Source of the DNA: Pempheris klunzingeri
Taxonomy: Eukaryota; Chordata; Actinopteri; Acropomatiformes; Pempheridae
Direction of reading: 5' to 3'
DNA length: 64,000 nt
NCBI RefSeq assembly: GCF_042242105.1
Contig: NC_092029.1
Coordinates: forward strand, 4,447,885-4,511,884
The stretch's first letter is position 1. Each line of letters opens with the position of its first letter. Under the pieces are notes generated by a model. It searched no databases and had not been told where the DNA came from. It saw only the letters and a list, made by a program, of their open reading frames with translations. Below are positions 46,061-60,229 of this stretch, one piece after another. The position numbers and the translations under genes were made by a program.

Positions 46061-49000
46061 TAGTGAACATGGAAAACATTAGCACTGTCAGAGAGTGTGA
46101 AGAGCAATTTAAGGTGTCCCTGCTTCCAGATCCACAGACAGCCTTATGTGACTCACAGTTGGAGTCCATCAATGGCTTGGAACAGCATGAAACTCTCCTG
46201 GTTGAATCATCATTACAAAAGGTGACTGCGTTAGAAAATATCCGCCTCTGTGATTAAAGGTCGAAGGTACAAACTTTGGGAGAGACATTAACTTTGACTC
46301 CAAAAGTGCATCTCAGCGAGAATCATCCAATCACTGAGCTCTAAATTCTGATTTCTCAGGGACAACTAAAACTGGTGGCCACGACATAAACTTAATGGAT
46401 ACATATTTATTAATAGAGCACTATTACAGCCAGGAATACACACCGTGTAGTGTGTTGGGAGGGGCCCCCTGCTAACTGTTATTAACACCACCGAACGACG
46501 TGCAGCTCGTCCGTCACTCGCTGCAGTAAATTCAAGAAGAGATAAAGAAAGAAAGACTGGAGGCAGCAGACAGGCTGTATTGTAGCCAACCTAAACATTT
46601 CAAGCATCAGTAACGTAACTGGTCTCAGATAGCTAACTGTTAGCAACGACTAGGTGATACTTACATACTCCTTATGCAGTGTGCCTGCTTTCTCCAGCTT
46701 AATATAACATAACCTCAAGTTGTGCTATTTAGGTATGTAAAATCTAGGCCTTGTCCTTAGACACTAAATGAGGCTTTGGGGAATTTGAATGGGCACTGCA
46801 CTAGTTACTTTAGCTGAAGTAGTTTTGTGTTTCTTTGCTGAGTAACATTGAGGATACTGCTTAATGAGAGACTGTGAATTATATATTTTTTTCCGCTGTG
46901 CACATAATCACATAGATTCTTGTTGGAATATGATGTTAATACAGGGAATTTTTGCAGCAAGACTCATATTGATGTAAAACAGATTTTTCTGCTCAAAACC
47001 AGCTTTCATGTGTGTGCCTGGATTTTGAAAGTGTTGTTAGACAAATAAGTCGCCATAAATCACTGTGCTTTGGGCTAGTGATTTTGCTGGATTGAAACAA
47101 ACTGAAAACTGTTTACTTGCTTCCTTTCAGAGAACTATATTCTTCTAAACAATCACGAGCCAGATCCATTCTATGTCTCCACAGAAACAAACACAGTCTG
47201 CCAAACCACAAGTTACAGTTAATCTACTGTGACACGAACTTGTTTGCTTACTCACATAAAGCTATCAGCTGAAACGCGAGGTGACAGGATGACGGGAGAG
47301 AAATCACTTTAAATTGGGCGGATGAATGCTGAATACATGCACACGGAGGGAAAAAAAACCCCTGCAAGAACAATGGGTGAGCGAGTTACGCACCGATGAA
47401 AAAATGAAGAGAAACAGATTGAAAGAGAAAAGATGGAAATAAACTAGCAAGTTTTTCTGCAGTAATAAAGACAGATTAATTCAAAGCCATGTGCTGCTGC
47501 TGAGGTCCTTAATTAACTGCTTAGAAGCGACGTTACTAGTTTGACAGCAGCTCCTTTTTCTTTCTTCTTTGTGGTCCTCCTCCTCTTTTTCTACCCACAG
47601 ATATTTCACACCCGCATATGTTCTGTTACTTGAAACATCTTGGAATATATAAAGAACGTAATATCTGAAATATCCAGGGAACAGGTGGTTATGACAATTC
47701 TGCACAATGAAAAAAAACCCATCTCTTGTTCTCAGTTGCATCATTATGCAAAGTGTGTTTTACTTAGATAAAATTCCCAGGTCTTTTATAGACTTTGTTC
47801 ACAGCCAGAAGGAGAGATAATTAGAATGTTAATTCTGTTCATTTTTTAAAGTCAATTACATAAGACATCAGTCTGCAGACATCATTCTCTACATTACTTT
47901 TTTTAGGGCTTCATCAACAATTTCTTTAAGGTTATTCCAATCATTTTCTCCAGACTGATCATTAAAACTTCCCTCTGTTTAATTTTCTGAAAATTCAGGA
48001 ATATGAATGTGGAACTTGAGAGCCATATCTTGTGTGAAGAATAGAGCAAAATTAACCTTTTATTGTTTGACAAAACTGATTTTTAAAAAATTTAAATTAA
48101 AAACCTACGGCAAGGCATTGGCTTTATGGAGCACACTTATTTGAGGCAAGAAGCAGTTTTCTTCACTTGAAAAGCTTAAAATACTGTTTTTTCAACCACA
48201 ATTCATCAGCAGAAAGGTAACAAATAGACACACATGGTTTCTTTTTGATGAGAAAATTGCAGATTATGATATTTGACAAGGGCATAAATACATGCAACAG
48301 CAGCGTGACACGCAGTAACAACAATATAACATACTTTTAAAGTAAACGTCACAACTGCTACATTTTGAATACCATATAATATTGATATGGTATTCTAAAT
48401 GTTAACCATACATAACCAGGATGTTCTTTACATGTGCAGCAGTACTCTCCCACACCTGGAATCAAATAAAGGCAAAAATGTACTGCAGAAATGTCCTCAA
48501 TGACGGAGATTTATCTTCAGCTTGTTCCTCCAGTTACACAGGTTGAGAGCTGCCTCGGGGATCTAGTTGTGTTGTGATTTATAACCTCGAACAAGGCAAA
48601 CACACAAAAGCACACATGTAAACCACAGCTTTACCTGCACACACCCGTGGGAATAAAAGATGGCTGAACTGCAACAGCAGATCTTATGGAAAGCCACGTG
48701 GGAATACAATGCATGTTCATGAGCATAAGCATACACATGTAGAGCCATACATAGCTTTATAACAATCTAACAAAGAGCAGGTACAAGTTTTATTTATTTA
48801 TTTGACTGAAATCACAGACATATGAGGTACAATTACCATGAATCACCTATTATGATATTAATGCCACTTTAACTTTGGGGTTATTATGACTTCTTTTACT
48901 TAATGTCTTACAGGTTATTAGTGGCCCAACAAGCTTTGTCCAATTTCTGGCTGCCATTTTTTCTGATCGTGGGATATTTTGGATTCTGAAAATATTCACC

Positions 49001-49610
49001 TTCAACTGCTGGACGCTGGACAGCCACTGTACCAACTCTATATGGCTTTTGAATGACATTTAGTTTTTAGAAAATTACTGAGTAATGTTAAGAATATCGT
49101 TTGATAGTTTATCGCATGATTTAATGATTATGACCTAAATTGGTCCGTTTCTATAGAAAGCCAACATTGCTTTGCAGTTTACTTTTTCTTTCTTTGGTTT
49201 CCCTTTCTGAGAAGGAAGAAGTGTCACCTACACTTATGTTGAAATACACTGATATAACTTAAGTTAGAAGAGGAAAAAAACCCTTACCTTCAGTATAGAA
49301 TAACAAACATCAGAAGAAAACATTATTATCATTATATATTAGCAGTATGAAATTCATGAAATATGCACATCCAGACTTCCCCATGACAGTACATTCAGAG
49401 ACCTACCCGGCTTAATGCATAATTTGAGCGGAAGCAGAGGATTCACTGCTCAAGGTCATGGTTTCAGTGAGTGCACACATGCATGGTAAAGGTTTTTATG
49501 CTGACCACAATTAGAATTTTTATCATAGTTGGGAAAACAACACAACCAAACTGTGGACGTCCAAATAACGCTCCAGTTTATTTTTCTAGTTTAGTATTTA
49601 GCTTTTAAAA
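46061..49610. other. Non-coding region
   Basis: No coding exon or RNA gene was recognised. No large repeat was identified by eye. Confidence 0.4.
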
Positions 49611-49611
49611 C

Positions 49612-49725
49612 TAACCCTGTGATTGACTGGCAGTTTATCCAGGATGCACCTCGTCTCAGGATTGGCTCAGGGCCCCCCGCTCGTTACCTTTAAGGATAAG
49701 AGGTATAGACAATAAATGAATGGCT
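49612..49725 (+). repeat. Dispersed fish SINE-like fragment
   Basis: The sequence around CAGGATGCACCTCGTCTCAG, GATTGGCTCAGGGCCCCC and AGGATAAGAGGTATAGACAA with AATGAATGG resembles the common fish element ending in GATAAGCGGTATAGAAAATG. Confidence 0.5.
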
Positions 49726-51165
49726 TTTAAATCTGAGAACTGAGCACTCCAGAACAAAACAAGCGTATCTATTTATCTATCTAACGTGCTGGTTGAGCTG
49801 GGAAATACTGTAATAGTTTTGGTCAATCAAGATGTGCAACAGTCACAAAAAAAGAACCGTCGCAAACACAGATAATGAGAGAGCTCCGTGTAGCCCTCTC
49901 TGGCTCCGTCGTGGAAGCTAAGCTATTGATTACAGCTCTGTGGGAGAGCATTGATTTTTAACTCAGAGCGAGCGAGTGAGTGAGTGAGAGGACAGAATGC
50001 ACTCAGCAGACGGAGGGAGGGTTCAACTTCAACAGCAAAGGCATAGAGGATGGAAATAGGGTCAGGCCAGACTGAGTGATTACACCGCTTACTTCTCCTA
50101 ATCATGTTGACTATACCACTACCTTTTAGGCTCCTATTTACAGATCCTTGTCTAATGTGTAGTGATAATGGCAAGACTTCTTCCCGTGAACAGATTTTGT
50201 GTGACTTAGTTACATCTTTTACACATTCATTGCCAAAAGGTGCCTCGTTTGTTAACGTCTGCAGCCATGTTAGCAGCTCTGTGAGGCCGTACTTATGCAC
50301 AACAATGCTTTGAGCTAAATGCCAGCATCAGCATTCTAACACACGCTAAGATGCTGATGCTAAGTAGTATAATCTTTATGCTGGCGATGTTAGGATTGTC
50401 ATTAGTTTTGCAGGTGGTGTCAGCTGAAAAGTTCGCAGAACACCAAAGTTATTACACTTTATCCTGAGTGGAGCATGAATGTAAATTTTATCCAATAGGT
50501 GCTGGAGGAGAAGTCAGAGGATAACCTATTCCAGCAACCAACCAACCAACCCTAGAACCTAAAATATATGCAAATATGTGTTGTTGTTTTTTTTTAAATG
50601 ACGCCCCATGAAAGGGCAAAGGTCGCTTCAGGCGGGTTTTTCAGTGTTTTTAAATACAATGCTACTGTATTTCCTGGCTACATATACCTGGTTCATCCAC
50701 CTGGATGTGCCTGAACTGTGTGAAAACCTTTCCGTGCTCTAAATTTCAGTTTCAGTTTGAGTTCAGCAGGATTTAAAAGGATCTCAGCAGGGCAAATGTT
50801 CACTGACAGTAGAGCTGAGATCTGTGATTAAAAGAAGGTTTTCTCTAGACACCTCTGGCCTGCTGCTCCAAACCAAGACAAAGAAAAAAAAGACATAGTG
50901 TAACATTGTTTTGCCCCAAAAGAAGCACTTTTCCCCGACAGATCGCCTCTTTTCAATGTATCCTCCGGAGTAAGTGATGAGTTTGTGAGTGAGCTGCCTA
51001 GATGGATGGATTGGTGGAGGCAGTGAAGATAGCCGAGAGAAATATTGTTTGATGACCCTGGAGAAGATAAGAGCAGCCCAGAAGCTATCAAATGATGGCT
51101 TTCTGAGCTCCAAACCAACAGCCTGCATGCTGGGATATATACTGTAGATAGATATGTGTGTCTGC

Positions 51166-51214
51166 GTGTGTGTGTGTGTGTGATAGCGAGAGAGAGAGAG
51201 AGAGAGAGAGAGAA
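51166..51214 (+). repeat. Compound (TG)n/(GA)n microsatellite
   Basis: A TG run, a short TAGC interruption, then an AG run. Confidence 0.95.
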
Positions 51215-54200
51215 AATCAGGGATCAAAATGAGAGGGTGGATGTCGTTGGCAGTCAGCTAACTGGATTAGCATGTGTAATAACACCAGCAAAGGTTAATG
51301 TTTACAGATGCAGAGGCTAATGTAGGGCAGTGCTACATGATAGAAAGGACGGGTCAATGGGACTGGTTGGTCAAACTAAATGGCTTGTGGTCACAGCCTG
51401 AGATTTTCTATAATGGATGTGTACGAGCAGTCAACATGAACATATAGAGGATGTCCGTTTAATTTGCTAGGAATGAACAAAAAGTGTCGGACCAACAGAA
51501 ATCTTGACTTTTTCACCCTTAGTTCTTGTTCTAGTATTTAAGTATGGAAAACACAAAACGTCCTAATCACAAAACAGAGTAAATCACATTGGTTGAAAAG
51601 ATATTGTGGTTGCTCTTGTGTCTGTGGGAAAAATTGATGATGTTGCTTAAGTTTATTTCATTGATTAGGGAGCTATTGGGAGTAGGAGATCTGAGGGGGA
51701 GTAAGGGGTTGGTGCCGTCCCATCTTAGCATTTATGACCAAAATGCTTCCCCCTGTGTTCAGGGCTGTCCAGATGCTACGTCTTTTGTGCACCAAATTAA
51801 TGTTTTTCAATGGAAATGAATGACAATCACACTCAGAACCTAAAGCGACACCATCACGGTGTGCATTTGTCGCAACACTGCATTACTGCTGATTATGATT
51901 ATACCAAGCTCTCACTATTTTGACACTAGCAAAAGGAACAACATCAGGAGACACATCAGCTCACACCTTGGGATAACTCACGAGCAGGATTTTTGAAAGC
52001 TAATGCCAGCGAGCTAATTTGGTTTGTTGTAACACCTGCTCTAGCGTCTCTTTTTGCTAGGATACATATGTCTGGTTTTGGCTTCCTAGTAATGACAGGT
52101 GTGACAATAGCAAGACCTTCCAAGCACCTTCGATAAAAGGATGAAAGTGGCACAACTGGCGTTTTCCACTTTTTAGACATAATATCTGAGTGGCTCCTAA
52201 CTGTGCTGTGTATTGATAAGTCCACTGTAGTGCTGGAGAAGCAGACGAGTTTGAAATATCATCTTTTTCTCTCAGTCCTCTCCGTCTGTCAGTTTCTTCT
52301 TGGGCCACTTACGTGCTCTTAACTGTATACTATAAATACTCAATCCTGTACGATATTACAGCCTGTATGTTCTGTAATGTCGTGTCATCTTCATGATCAA
52401 AGCGACAAGTCGCAACGTGTGGTCGTGGAAGCGCGAGTGGATCACAGAGACACACTGCTGCATGTAATATTCCTATGACATTATAGGAAGGGGGTGTTGG
52501 TAGGGGGTGGTGGAGTGCTTCCACTGGGCCCCCCTTGTTAAAATTTAACAAATCACCCACTGAATATATGCTTCCTATTCCCCCACTTGTGCGGCTTATA
52601 TTTTCATGTCAGGCACTGATGTGATGTTGCTGTAGTTACCCAAAACTGCTCTACAACAAATCAGATGGGGACTATTGTGTTCCAATCAAACCGTTCTAAA
52701 TACGAAATGGAAAATAAATTGAAGAGTGAAGAGAATCTCTCATGTCATTTTGCACAATCAATATATAATTGGTCAATTTAACAGCAACATTCATCCAAGC
52801 TGTCCCACGTCTGTGCTGATGTACTGGTCACAGAGGCAGCTTAAATAAAAATCAGACATTTGCTTTTTCTGTTTTAACATCGGCAGCCCGGCCGGGTGTC
52901 ATTCACCTGTGCCATGATCCATGTCCTTTAAAAATGAAGTGTGAAATTCACCTGTGAATGTAAGTGCCTACATTTATTGACAATTAGCATGAAATGAATA
53001 TTTGACGATGCATTTAATTTGTAATTAACTTCGCCTTCATGTACAAACTCATTTTTGTTTGACTTCAGTGGCAGGAGAAGAAATGCCAGTTTTCCTTCAG
53101 CTACCACACACTGTTCAGCAGTACAGACACAAAATGACCATAATATGTACATTTATTTGTTTGTCTAACTTGGTGAAGCAATAATATTGGTTTTTGAAGT
53201 TCAGACTAGTTTGTAATTCTACAAAATTCTAAAAAGTGTACATTTCACAGTGCACAGTGCACCGATTGCTGTGGTTTCATTGGAATGAACTGATTTCATT
53301 GTGAAGTTTTCCCTGTTTTTCGAAACTGGTGTCCAGACTTTAATGCATAATTACAAAACCAGTTGTGGAAACTGAAAACTTTGAATCCAAGTCATTAGGA
53401 TTCATCCCCTGGTAACCATGAATGCCTTTAGTGAATGTAATGGTACTGGTAATCCATTTGGTGTTGTTCATACACTTATTTCAGTCAGCGACCAAAGTAT
53501 TCACGAAAGTATTAACTAACTTTCCACCAAGACCAAAAACACCAGACAGTACCGCTTCTAATAACACCAATATTGTACAATATTAATGTTGCATAATAAT
53601 CCAGCACACCTTCCTCCTCTTATGCCATTTACACTACCACAGACTGCTCACAGACCTTGTAAACAGACATTAAAGTTAAACCAGTCATACTTTTCATCAT
53701 CATTGACCAGTGGATTCAAAGTTTTCTGAATTCAGAGACAAAATTTCTCGCTCAAAAGCCGCTTTGCTTTGAATAAATGCAATTACTTTGGCTCTGAGAC
53801 ACTCTCTCAATTTGTCAGGCTGTGTGAGAACACGGCTATTGTTGAACTTAATCAATGTGGTTCGTGGCTTTCAGGAAATGATGGGGGGGGCGGTCGAGAT
53901 GAATTGGCCTGACACACTCAATTTAGACCCCATCAGGAAGTCGTAAGTGTAAGCACGGGGAGAATTATTTCACAGCACTGTCTTCTCAAATTCAACTTGT
54001 TCATTAGGTGGTTCTGGATCATTTAACCTAAATAACTAATCCGTTTTTATAGCAAATGATGTTACGTCTTGTGGCACATTAAATCCTCCATTTGGTTACA
54101 TTTTTTTCTTCTTAATTTGACTTTATTTGCTTTTCTTTGTTCTGTTTACGACTGTTTAGCTCAGTTGTTCATGGTAAACCAGAGACACACCCAGATGTCT

Positions 54201-55975
54201 GTGTTTTATATCTTTCCACTTGATAATTAGCTCATGATCTATTCGTCATTGAAGCATTAGAGTCTAAGACTGAGCTCCTCTGGCTCACTGGGTGACAATC
54301 CTCTCACCAAAGAATCACTTAACAGTTATCAGAGATAAAATCAGATATCTGCTCTACATTTATCTGCAGGGCAAATGTTCACAGGTTCTTTTTGTGACAG
54401 TTTTGTGAGATTACCGTGAGAAGTATCGTACTTCTGCTTATCTCTCACTAAGGTCAGGTATCATTTAGAAGTGACGTAGCCTGTGCACCTCTGTCACCTT
54501 AATTAATGGTTTTAAAGTTACCTAAGTGTTACTAAAATTAGGGTAATTTGATAAATGTAAATCTAATATTCACTCACTGTTTTAGTTCTGTTTTGGTCTC
54601 CACCAAGCCCTGAGGGAAATATCATGGCTGCTTAATACTTTCTTCGCCAGCCAGTCGCTAACCTAAAATATCATTTTGTACTGGGTTAGTAATGATGAGT
54701 GGTTTTTGTTGTTGTAATGCAGATGAAACATAATGAGGAAATGTTGTTAATTAATTCACCTGGCTTTTACAAAACTATTGAAAGCAACAGTAAAATCTTC
54801 ACTGACAATGTATTTCATTTGTTTTCTGGCAAAATAACTGAAATGACGATCTGCCGAACTTTAGCCAAAGTGCTTTGGTTGCCTACACTTTATCAAACAT
54901 TGCAGTTTGTACGCAGTAATTAGACTAACCACCTCAACGTCCTCCCTGTGAGTCCACATTTATGCACCACTCAAAGAAATATTGTCTGTGAACATAATCC
55001 AGGTAGTGATTATATTAGTCTGCAAAAAAAAATACCTATGAAAGAAAATTTGCTGTATATAAATGGAATTTCTAGGAAACTGAGGTTGATGGGAGCGTTG
55101 AGAAAGAACAAAAACAGTGAAGCTGTGGGTTGTAAAAACAAAACAATGAGCTAAAAGATGCTTGAAATCTCTGTAGAGCTGAGAGGAACTGCAGAGTTGG
55201 ATGGTAATTCTCTGTGGGTTCATCATTGTACGCGGCTCCTTTCATAGCACACAGTCGTTACACCCATTGTTAATACAAAAATATTGATTATAGCAGCTTT
55301 ACAGTTTATCATACTCAGGCCTGGAGGGAAAGCCAAAACTGGATGTGGATGCAGATCAAACAGCCAAAGCAAATACTCCAAAGCAGAATATTTGCACAGG
55401 GAAATGTCTGTCAACCGTGACACTGACACTAATTTTCTTCAGTAGGAGTTGAGAAAGACCTCCACAGTTATTCTCTCTACACCTTCCTGTATTTGCATCT
55501 AAACAGTTCTATATGCATGAAGGTGATTTATTCAGCAGCTATGATTGGTTTGCATATTAGCTTCAAGCTAAAGTTACATGGATATTAAGTGCATGTTAAT
55601 ATTTATGCTAATATTCATGCCTGTATTATTGGAGCTGAAATGCTGATTTCATCCCGTGTCATTAGATATCGAGATATCTGAACAATACGCTTAGTTGCAC
55701 AACACTGTCACAAGGTAACCGTTGATGTTGTAGTTGGCCAAATGATAAGAGGGCTGAGAAAGAATGGAGGAAGTCGGCTCAGGGAAAGCAGCCACTCAAC
55801 ACTGAAATATCAGCCAAACCATTTCACATTCAATCTCCTATAACTATTTTTTCTGTATCATTTGTTAAAGTTGGACGTAAGCATGGTTTTAGGGACAATA
55901 AAACTTATCTTGGGTTTTATATAACCAGCATTATAATGTAACATAATTTAGTTTGTTATTCAGATTCATAGTGAA

Positions 55976-55978
<3 letters not shown>

Positions 55979-56011
<33 letters not shown>
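55979..56011 (+). repeat. (TG)n microsatellite
   Basis: About 16 uninterrupted TG dinucleotides. Confidence 0.95.
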
Positions 56012-56013
<2 letters not shown>

Positions 56014-57359
56014 GGGCATACTACTTTTATATAGTGTAGTATGCCAACTCCAGGATGAGGACTGGCAGGAACTGGCAGGAAAAATTCTAATCCCGTTAGG
56101 GAGAAAGACAAATATGTGGTCGGGAATTTTTATCAGCTCATTCTTATGGCTCACATTTTCATTAAATGCCTCCTTAATATACCAGACACACTGTGGCTGC
56201 TGCAATTTCATATTTAGCTTTAAGACTTTTTATGAGGTGCAAATATTAAATACACTATACATTCCCTGTTTTCAATATATCCAGTACATATTGAAAATTT
56301 AGAAATTATACTTGAAACCAAACAATAGGAAATTGTGTACACAGAGCGTGACAGCACAGCAAGGATGAAATTGCTTTTAGGAGCCTGGCATGGTGACTTA
56401 AACAGAAGGACAAAAAAAGGAAAAGAAAGTAAGGAAGACAGAAAGACGGGCAGAAAGACAGACAGGAGGAAATAAGAAAATAAGGAAAGAAAACAAAGAC
56501 GCCCATGACAGTAAAATTGGTGAGTATGCGTCAGTGTATGTTTCCCGCTGAGGCTCGGCGTCAGGCAGCCTGAGCCGCTTGACGGATGGGGCTTTTAATT
56601 GACTCTGTCGACGTGGGACGAGCGTCGGCCAATCGTCAGAAGAGCTGATGCAAAACAACCGAGGGCTTTTGTTTCCAACAGAAGGGCCTCCATTAGACCA
56701 GATAATAGGCCAAGCTGTTGATATCTCTCTGCCCTCCATTGTGTCTGCTGAAGGTAGACACACTATCTCTCACACCCATCCAGATGTTTTTCATTTGGCT
56801 CTCCTATCATTCCTCTTGATGTATCTGCTGCCTGAGTGCGTCAGTTAACTTTGGCCCTGTTTTCTCATGTATTTGTCTAACAAAGCTCAAACGCTAAAAA
56901 AAAAAACAACAAGTTAAAGCGAGCTACAGCATCCTCTGGTCATGCTGTGTTTATATGTACAGTACATGTTCTCCATTGCTTTGGTGAAAAGAGAATACAG
57001 AACTATGTTTACTAATCAAGTCCTTTCTTTGAATTAATACTGTGCAAAAAAATCAAAGCAACACTTTGAAACAATGCCTTTTTTTCCCTTTAGCCATAGA
57101 AGCCTATGTTAGAGGCATGCCTTTATTTACATTCTGCCTGTTTAATAAAACTATGTGATCATATTTCAGTAAGACACTTTGATGATCCGATTCAGTTCAC
57201 TTTGTTCACTTATTTAACAAAACAGTAGGAAAGGGGGTGTATAACTTTTTCACACAGTACATACAAAAGTTAGCGACTATGATCAGTGCTTACACATCCC
57301 TCTTGGTTATGTGCTTGATATAAAAACCATATAGCATTAACTGAAGCGGCAGTAAGAAG

Positions 57360-57500
57360 CATTTTAAATGACTGCGGGTTTTGTGAAAGAGACAGCTAAT
57401 GTTGTCAAACCTGCAGGGAATCACTCTGCAATTCCCCTCAGTTCTGTTGAACCATTTAGTGCCTTTCAGCTCATTGTTTTGGTTCTCTGTCACATCTTCA
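57360..57500 (+). repeat. Dispersed repeat, window family 1, copy 3 (short)
   Basis: The segment with CTCAGTTCTGTTGAACCATT, GTGCCTTTCAGCTCATTGTT and TTGGTTCTC parallels 25.57 kb and 36.25 kb. Confidence 0.45.
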
Positions 57501-58724
57501 CAGCTCACATAAGTCAGCCTACCCAGTACCAAATGGCAAGACGAACAAGAGCGCAAATAACCAGAACATTTAGAGTTCACATATACCGAATACCAACAAA
57601 ACAAGAAATCGGAAAATGTTCATTAGTTCCTCAGAAGCTGATCCATGGTGCAAAGTGGTGTCTGTAGATAGAGCTCAGAATAACTAAATCCATGGAAATC
57701 AGGCATGATACATAATACAGTCAGACAGAAGTTAGTATACAGCCACAATGGGCCGCTGAGCTGTCATTAAAGTGGAACTCCCCTGGTTTTACCCAGCAAA
57801 GTGTGTTCACAGATGTTAGGAAGCACTACTGTATATGTGAACAGGTTCTGTAAAGCCTTAAGTGGCTCCACACTGAGCTGCACAAAGTCTGATAGGTGCA
57901 CTAAAGTGATGTCACCTGAGTCGGGGCTGGTTGGGTACAAGTTTGAAAATGAAAAAAACTGTGGAGTTGGACGTTTGTAGCCGTCTCCTCGTGTCGACTT
58001 GAAACTCGTGGCTCGAGGTTACATTTCCTGTTTACCAGCACAACACACCTGAATCTTCTACTGAGCTGCCAGTGATTGATTTGCATCATGGGTAATGTAG
58101 GTGCCAGGTTTTGCTGCATTATTTGAATTCTTTTTAAAAACTGTCCATCACGGCCGAGAGAATATTATTGGAGTACAAAGCTAAATCGCTGGAGTCGCCT
58201 TTAGCGGCTGCAAAGCGATCACAGAGGTGTGTACCTGTGTGTGTGTGTCTGTCTCAGTTTATGAGACGACCAGTCTTGTGTCCTTCATGGCGGCAAATGT
58301 TTAATAACCGTTTTGTATAATTTCCCAGTGGATGTCAGGGTTTACACAACAGAGGTCTGCACTGATATAATGAGTGGGGGAGACGTCTCTCCTGTCCTCA
58401 TGCGTCCTTGTTGCTAGAACTCCCACTAAATCCTGTTTTTGAGTGATGTCTCTATAGACAGGTTTTTCAGCTGTGAGGCCGGAGTGCAACCGGCTTTCAT
58501 AAACACCTTTTCCAGAAATCTGAGTTTAGTTTTACAGTTGTATTACAATGATACTTTGCTTTGGTTGACCGACGCCCTTTTATTAAATCAAATGATGCCA
58601 CTTTCACCTGGCTTCCCACCAGTGGAGCTCTGCAGTAGGAGCACAATCCACTCTTTTACCACTCTTACAAACTGACTGACATGTGTAGTAGATTTACAGA
58701 GTGGGTGCTGATTAAAGTTGCTGG

Positions 58725-59175
58725 CATTTGCAGTCTTGTTTACATGTGTAACAATTCTTATGTAGTGGAGCAAGGAGTTGTATATAATGTTGGTAATAAT
58801 GAATTTACATGAATTCTTCCTGAGGTGTTTTGATGTTAATTTCTGTGTTGCCCTCTGACTACAGTATTTTCAAAGTCCGTACTGATGAATTGCTGCAGCA
58901 TGTACCACTGGAGTGCTACAAGTCAAGATATATCTGGGTAAGAATTGGATATATTGGGAATGACATTTAAATCACTGTTAGAGAGGACCTTCAGGGTATT
59001 TTAAGCAGAAATTAGCAAAGGAACAAAGAGGATTATTCTGTTAATAATGTGTAGAGTGAATCACAGGATATGGAAAAAAAAAAAGATGTTCAGCATCAAT
59101 TAAGAATGTGCTAGTGCCAAGTGACAGCGTTTTGAAGCGAATCTGTACTGAAGTTGGAATCTGAATAAACCTCCA
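58725..59175 (+). repeat. Local duplicated segment, copy 1, with exon-like core
   Basis: This stretch recurs at about 60230-60600 with the same order of motifs (GGTGTTTTGATGTTAATTTC, AAAGGAACAAAGAGGATTAT, AAGTGACAGCGTTTTGAAGC). Its core, 58865-58937, is flanked by a pyrimidine-rich acceptor (CTCTGACTACAG) and a donor (GG|GTAAGA). It reads without stop as IFKVRTDELLQHVPLECY followed by KSRYIW. The flanks are as similar between copies as the core, so the unit may be a repeat rather than a gene. The protein is not recognised. Confidence 0.5.
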
Positions 59176-59350
59176 GAGCTCGACTCCCTCGGCACTGACT
59201 GGATCTGTGAAATTCACTGCCTTTATTATTTCCCAGTCACATGTGTGCGCTTATTGTTCACTGCTGAAATGATCAATGAGAACAATTGTAAACTCATGTT
59301 ATATTTATGGACCATATGATTTCACACCTACAGTCTATAATATTAGTCTA

Positions 59351-59378
59351 ATACTACTACTACTACTACTACTACTAA
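59351..59378 (+). repeat. (CTA)n microsatellite
   Basis: About eight tandem ACT/CTA units. Confidence 0.9.
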
Positions 59379-59889
59379 TACTCTATAGTGTTTTTTATTA
59401 TTAGAATAAAAAGATATACTGAGTGTTTGAGTCATAATTGTCTACAAGGGATTTAAAAGGAAACTAAGTGGGCCACAACTCCAACCAAAAACGACAATAC
59501 TGTTAAAAATATCCACCTGCCGAGTCCCACAAAATGATATCAAAGTGATGTGAGGATTGATATTAGACATATGACTAAATTATTTTCGATACTAACTAAC
59601 AAATGAGAGTTTATAGGTAATTCTAAAATCAAATGCATGAAATTCATGAATGAACGGATGAAATAGATTCTGACCAATATTGTTCACCTGATACTAAATT
59701 CTTCATTATTTTGTTTTTCGAACACTAAATTGATGCAATTCTGACTTAATTTTAATGCTTTTCCCTCTCTAACAAACCGTCTTTAGGGAGCGTACAGACA
59801 CTGCTTTGCAGTGCATGTTTATTAGGTAACAGCCAACAGTTTCATTAGTGGTTTGACTAACAGGAAATAATTTACAGCTTATAAACTCT

Positions 59890-60010
59890 AGCAGTGATCC
59901 TAACCTTTTTTGGAGGACAAATGGGCACAGGAATGGTGCTCTTTGCAGGATACACTGACAATTGCTCCAATCTTGTTTACATGTGTACAAATTCCTCTGT
60001 ATCATGTTCT
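59890..60010 (+). repeat. Local duplicated segment, partial copy (tail plus leader)
   Basis: GCAGTGATCCTAACCTTTTT and GGAGGACAAATGGGCACAGG match 60620-60675. The adjoining TTGTTTACATGTGTACAAAT matches 58736-58755. It therefore joins the end of one unit to the start of the next, as in a tandem array. Confidence 0.5.
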
Positions 60011-60229
60011 ATAACAAGCAAACAACAGCAGTGCAATGCAGAATAGAATAGAATACTGTATTATAACAGTGTTTTGTTTTGTTATTTTGCGGTTTGATAG
60101 CTTGACCATGACGTCTTGATGTTGGTTGCATATGATTTAGGTGCCTGCAATGGATGTTACATAATTTTTCCATAACAACAACACCTACAACATCCACCCA
60201 CCCTCCCCCATACTGTCTCTAAAACTGTC

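Larger units (their letters stand above)
49726..57359. other. Long non-coding region
   Basis: No supported coding exon on either strand. It includes a (TG)n/(GA)n tract (51166-51214), a (TG)n tract (55979-56011) and a fragment near 50310-50400 related to the 24.3 kb repeat. The remaining sequence is unassigned. Confidence 0.4.
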
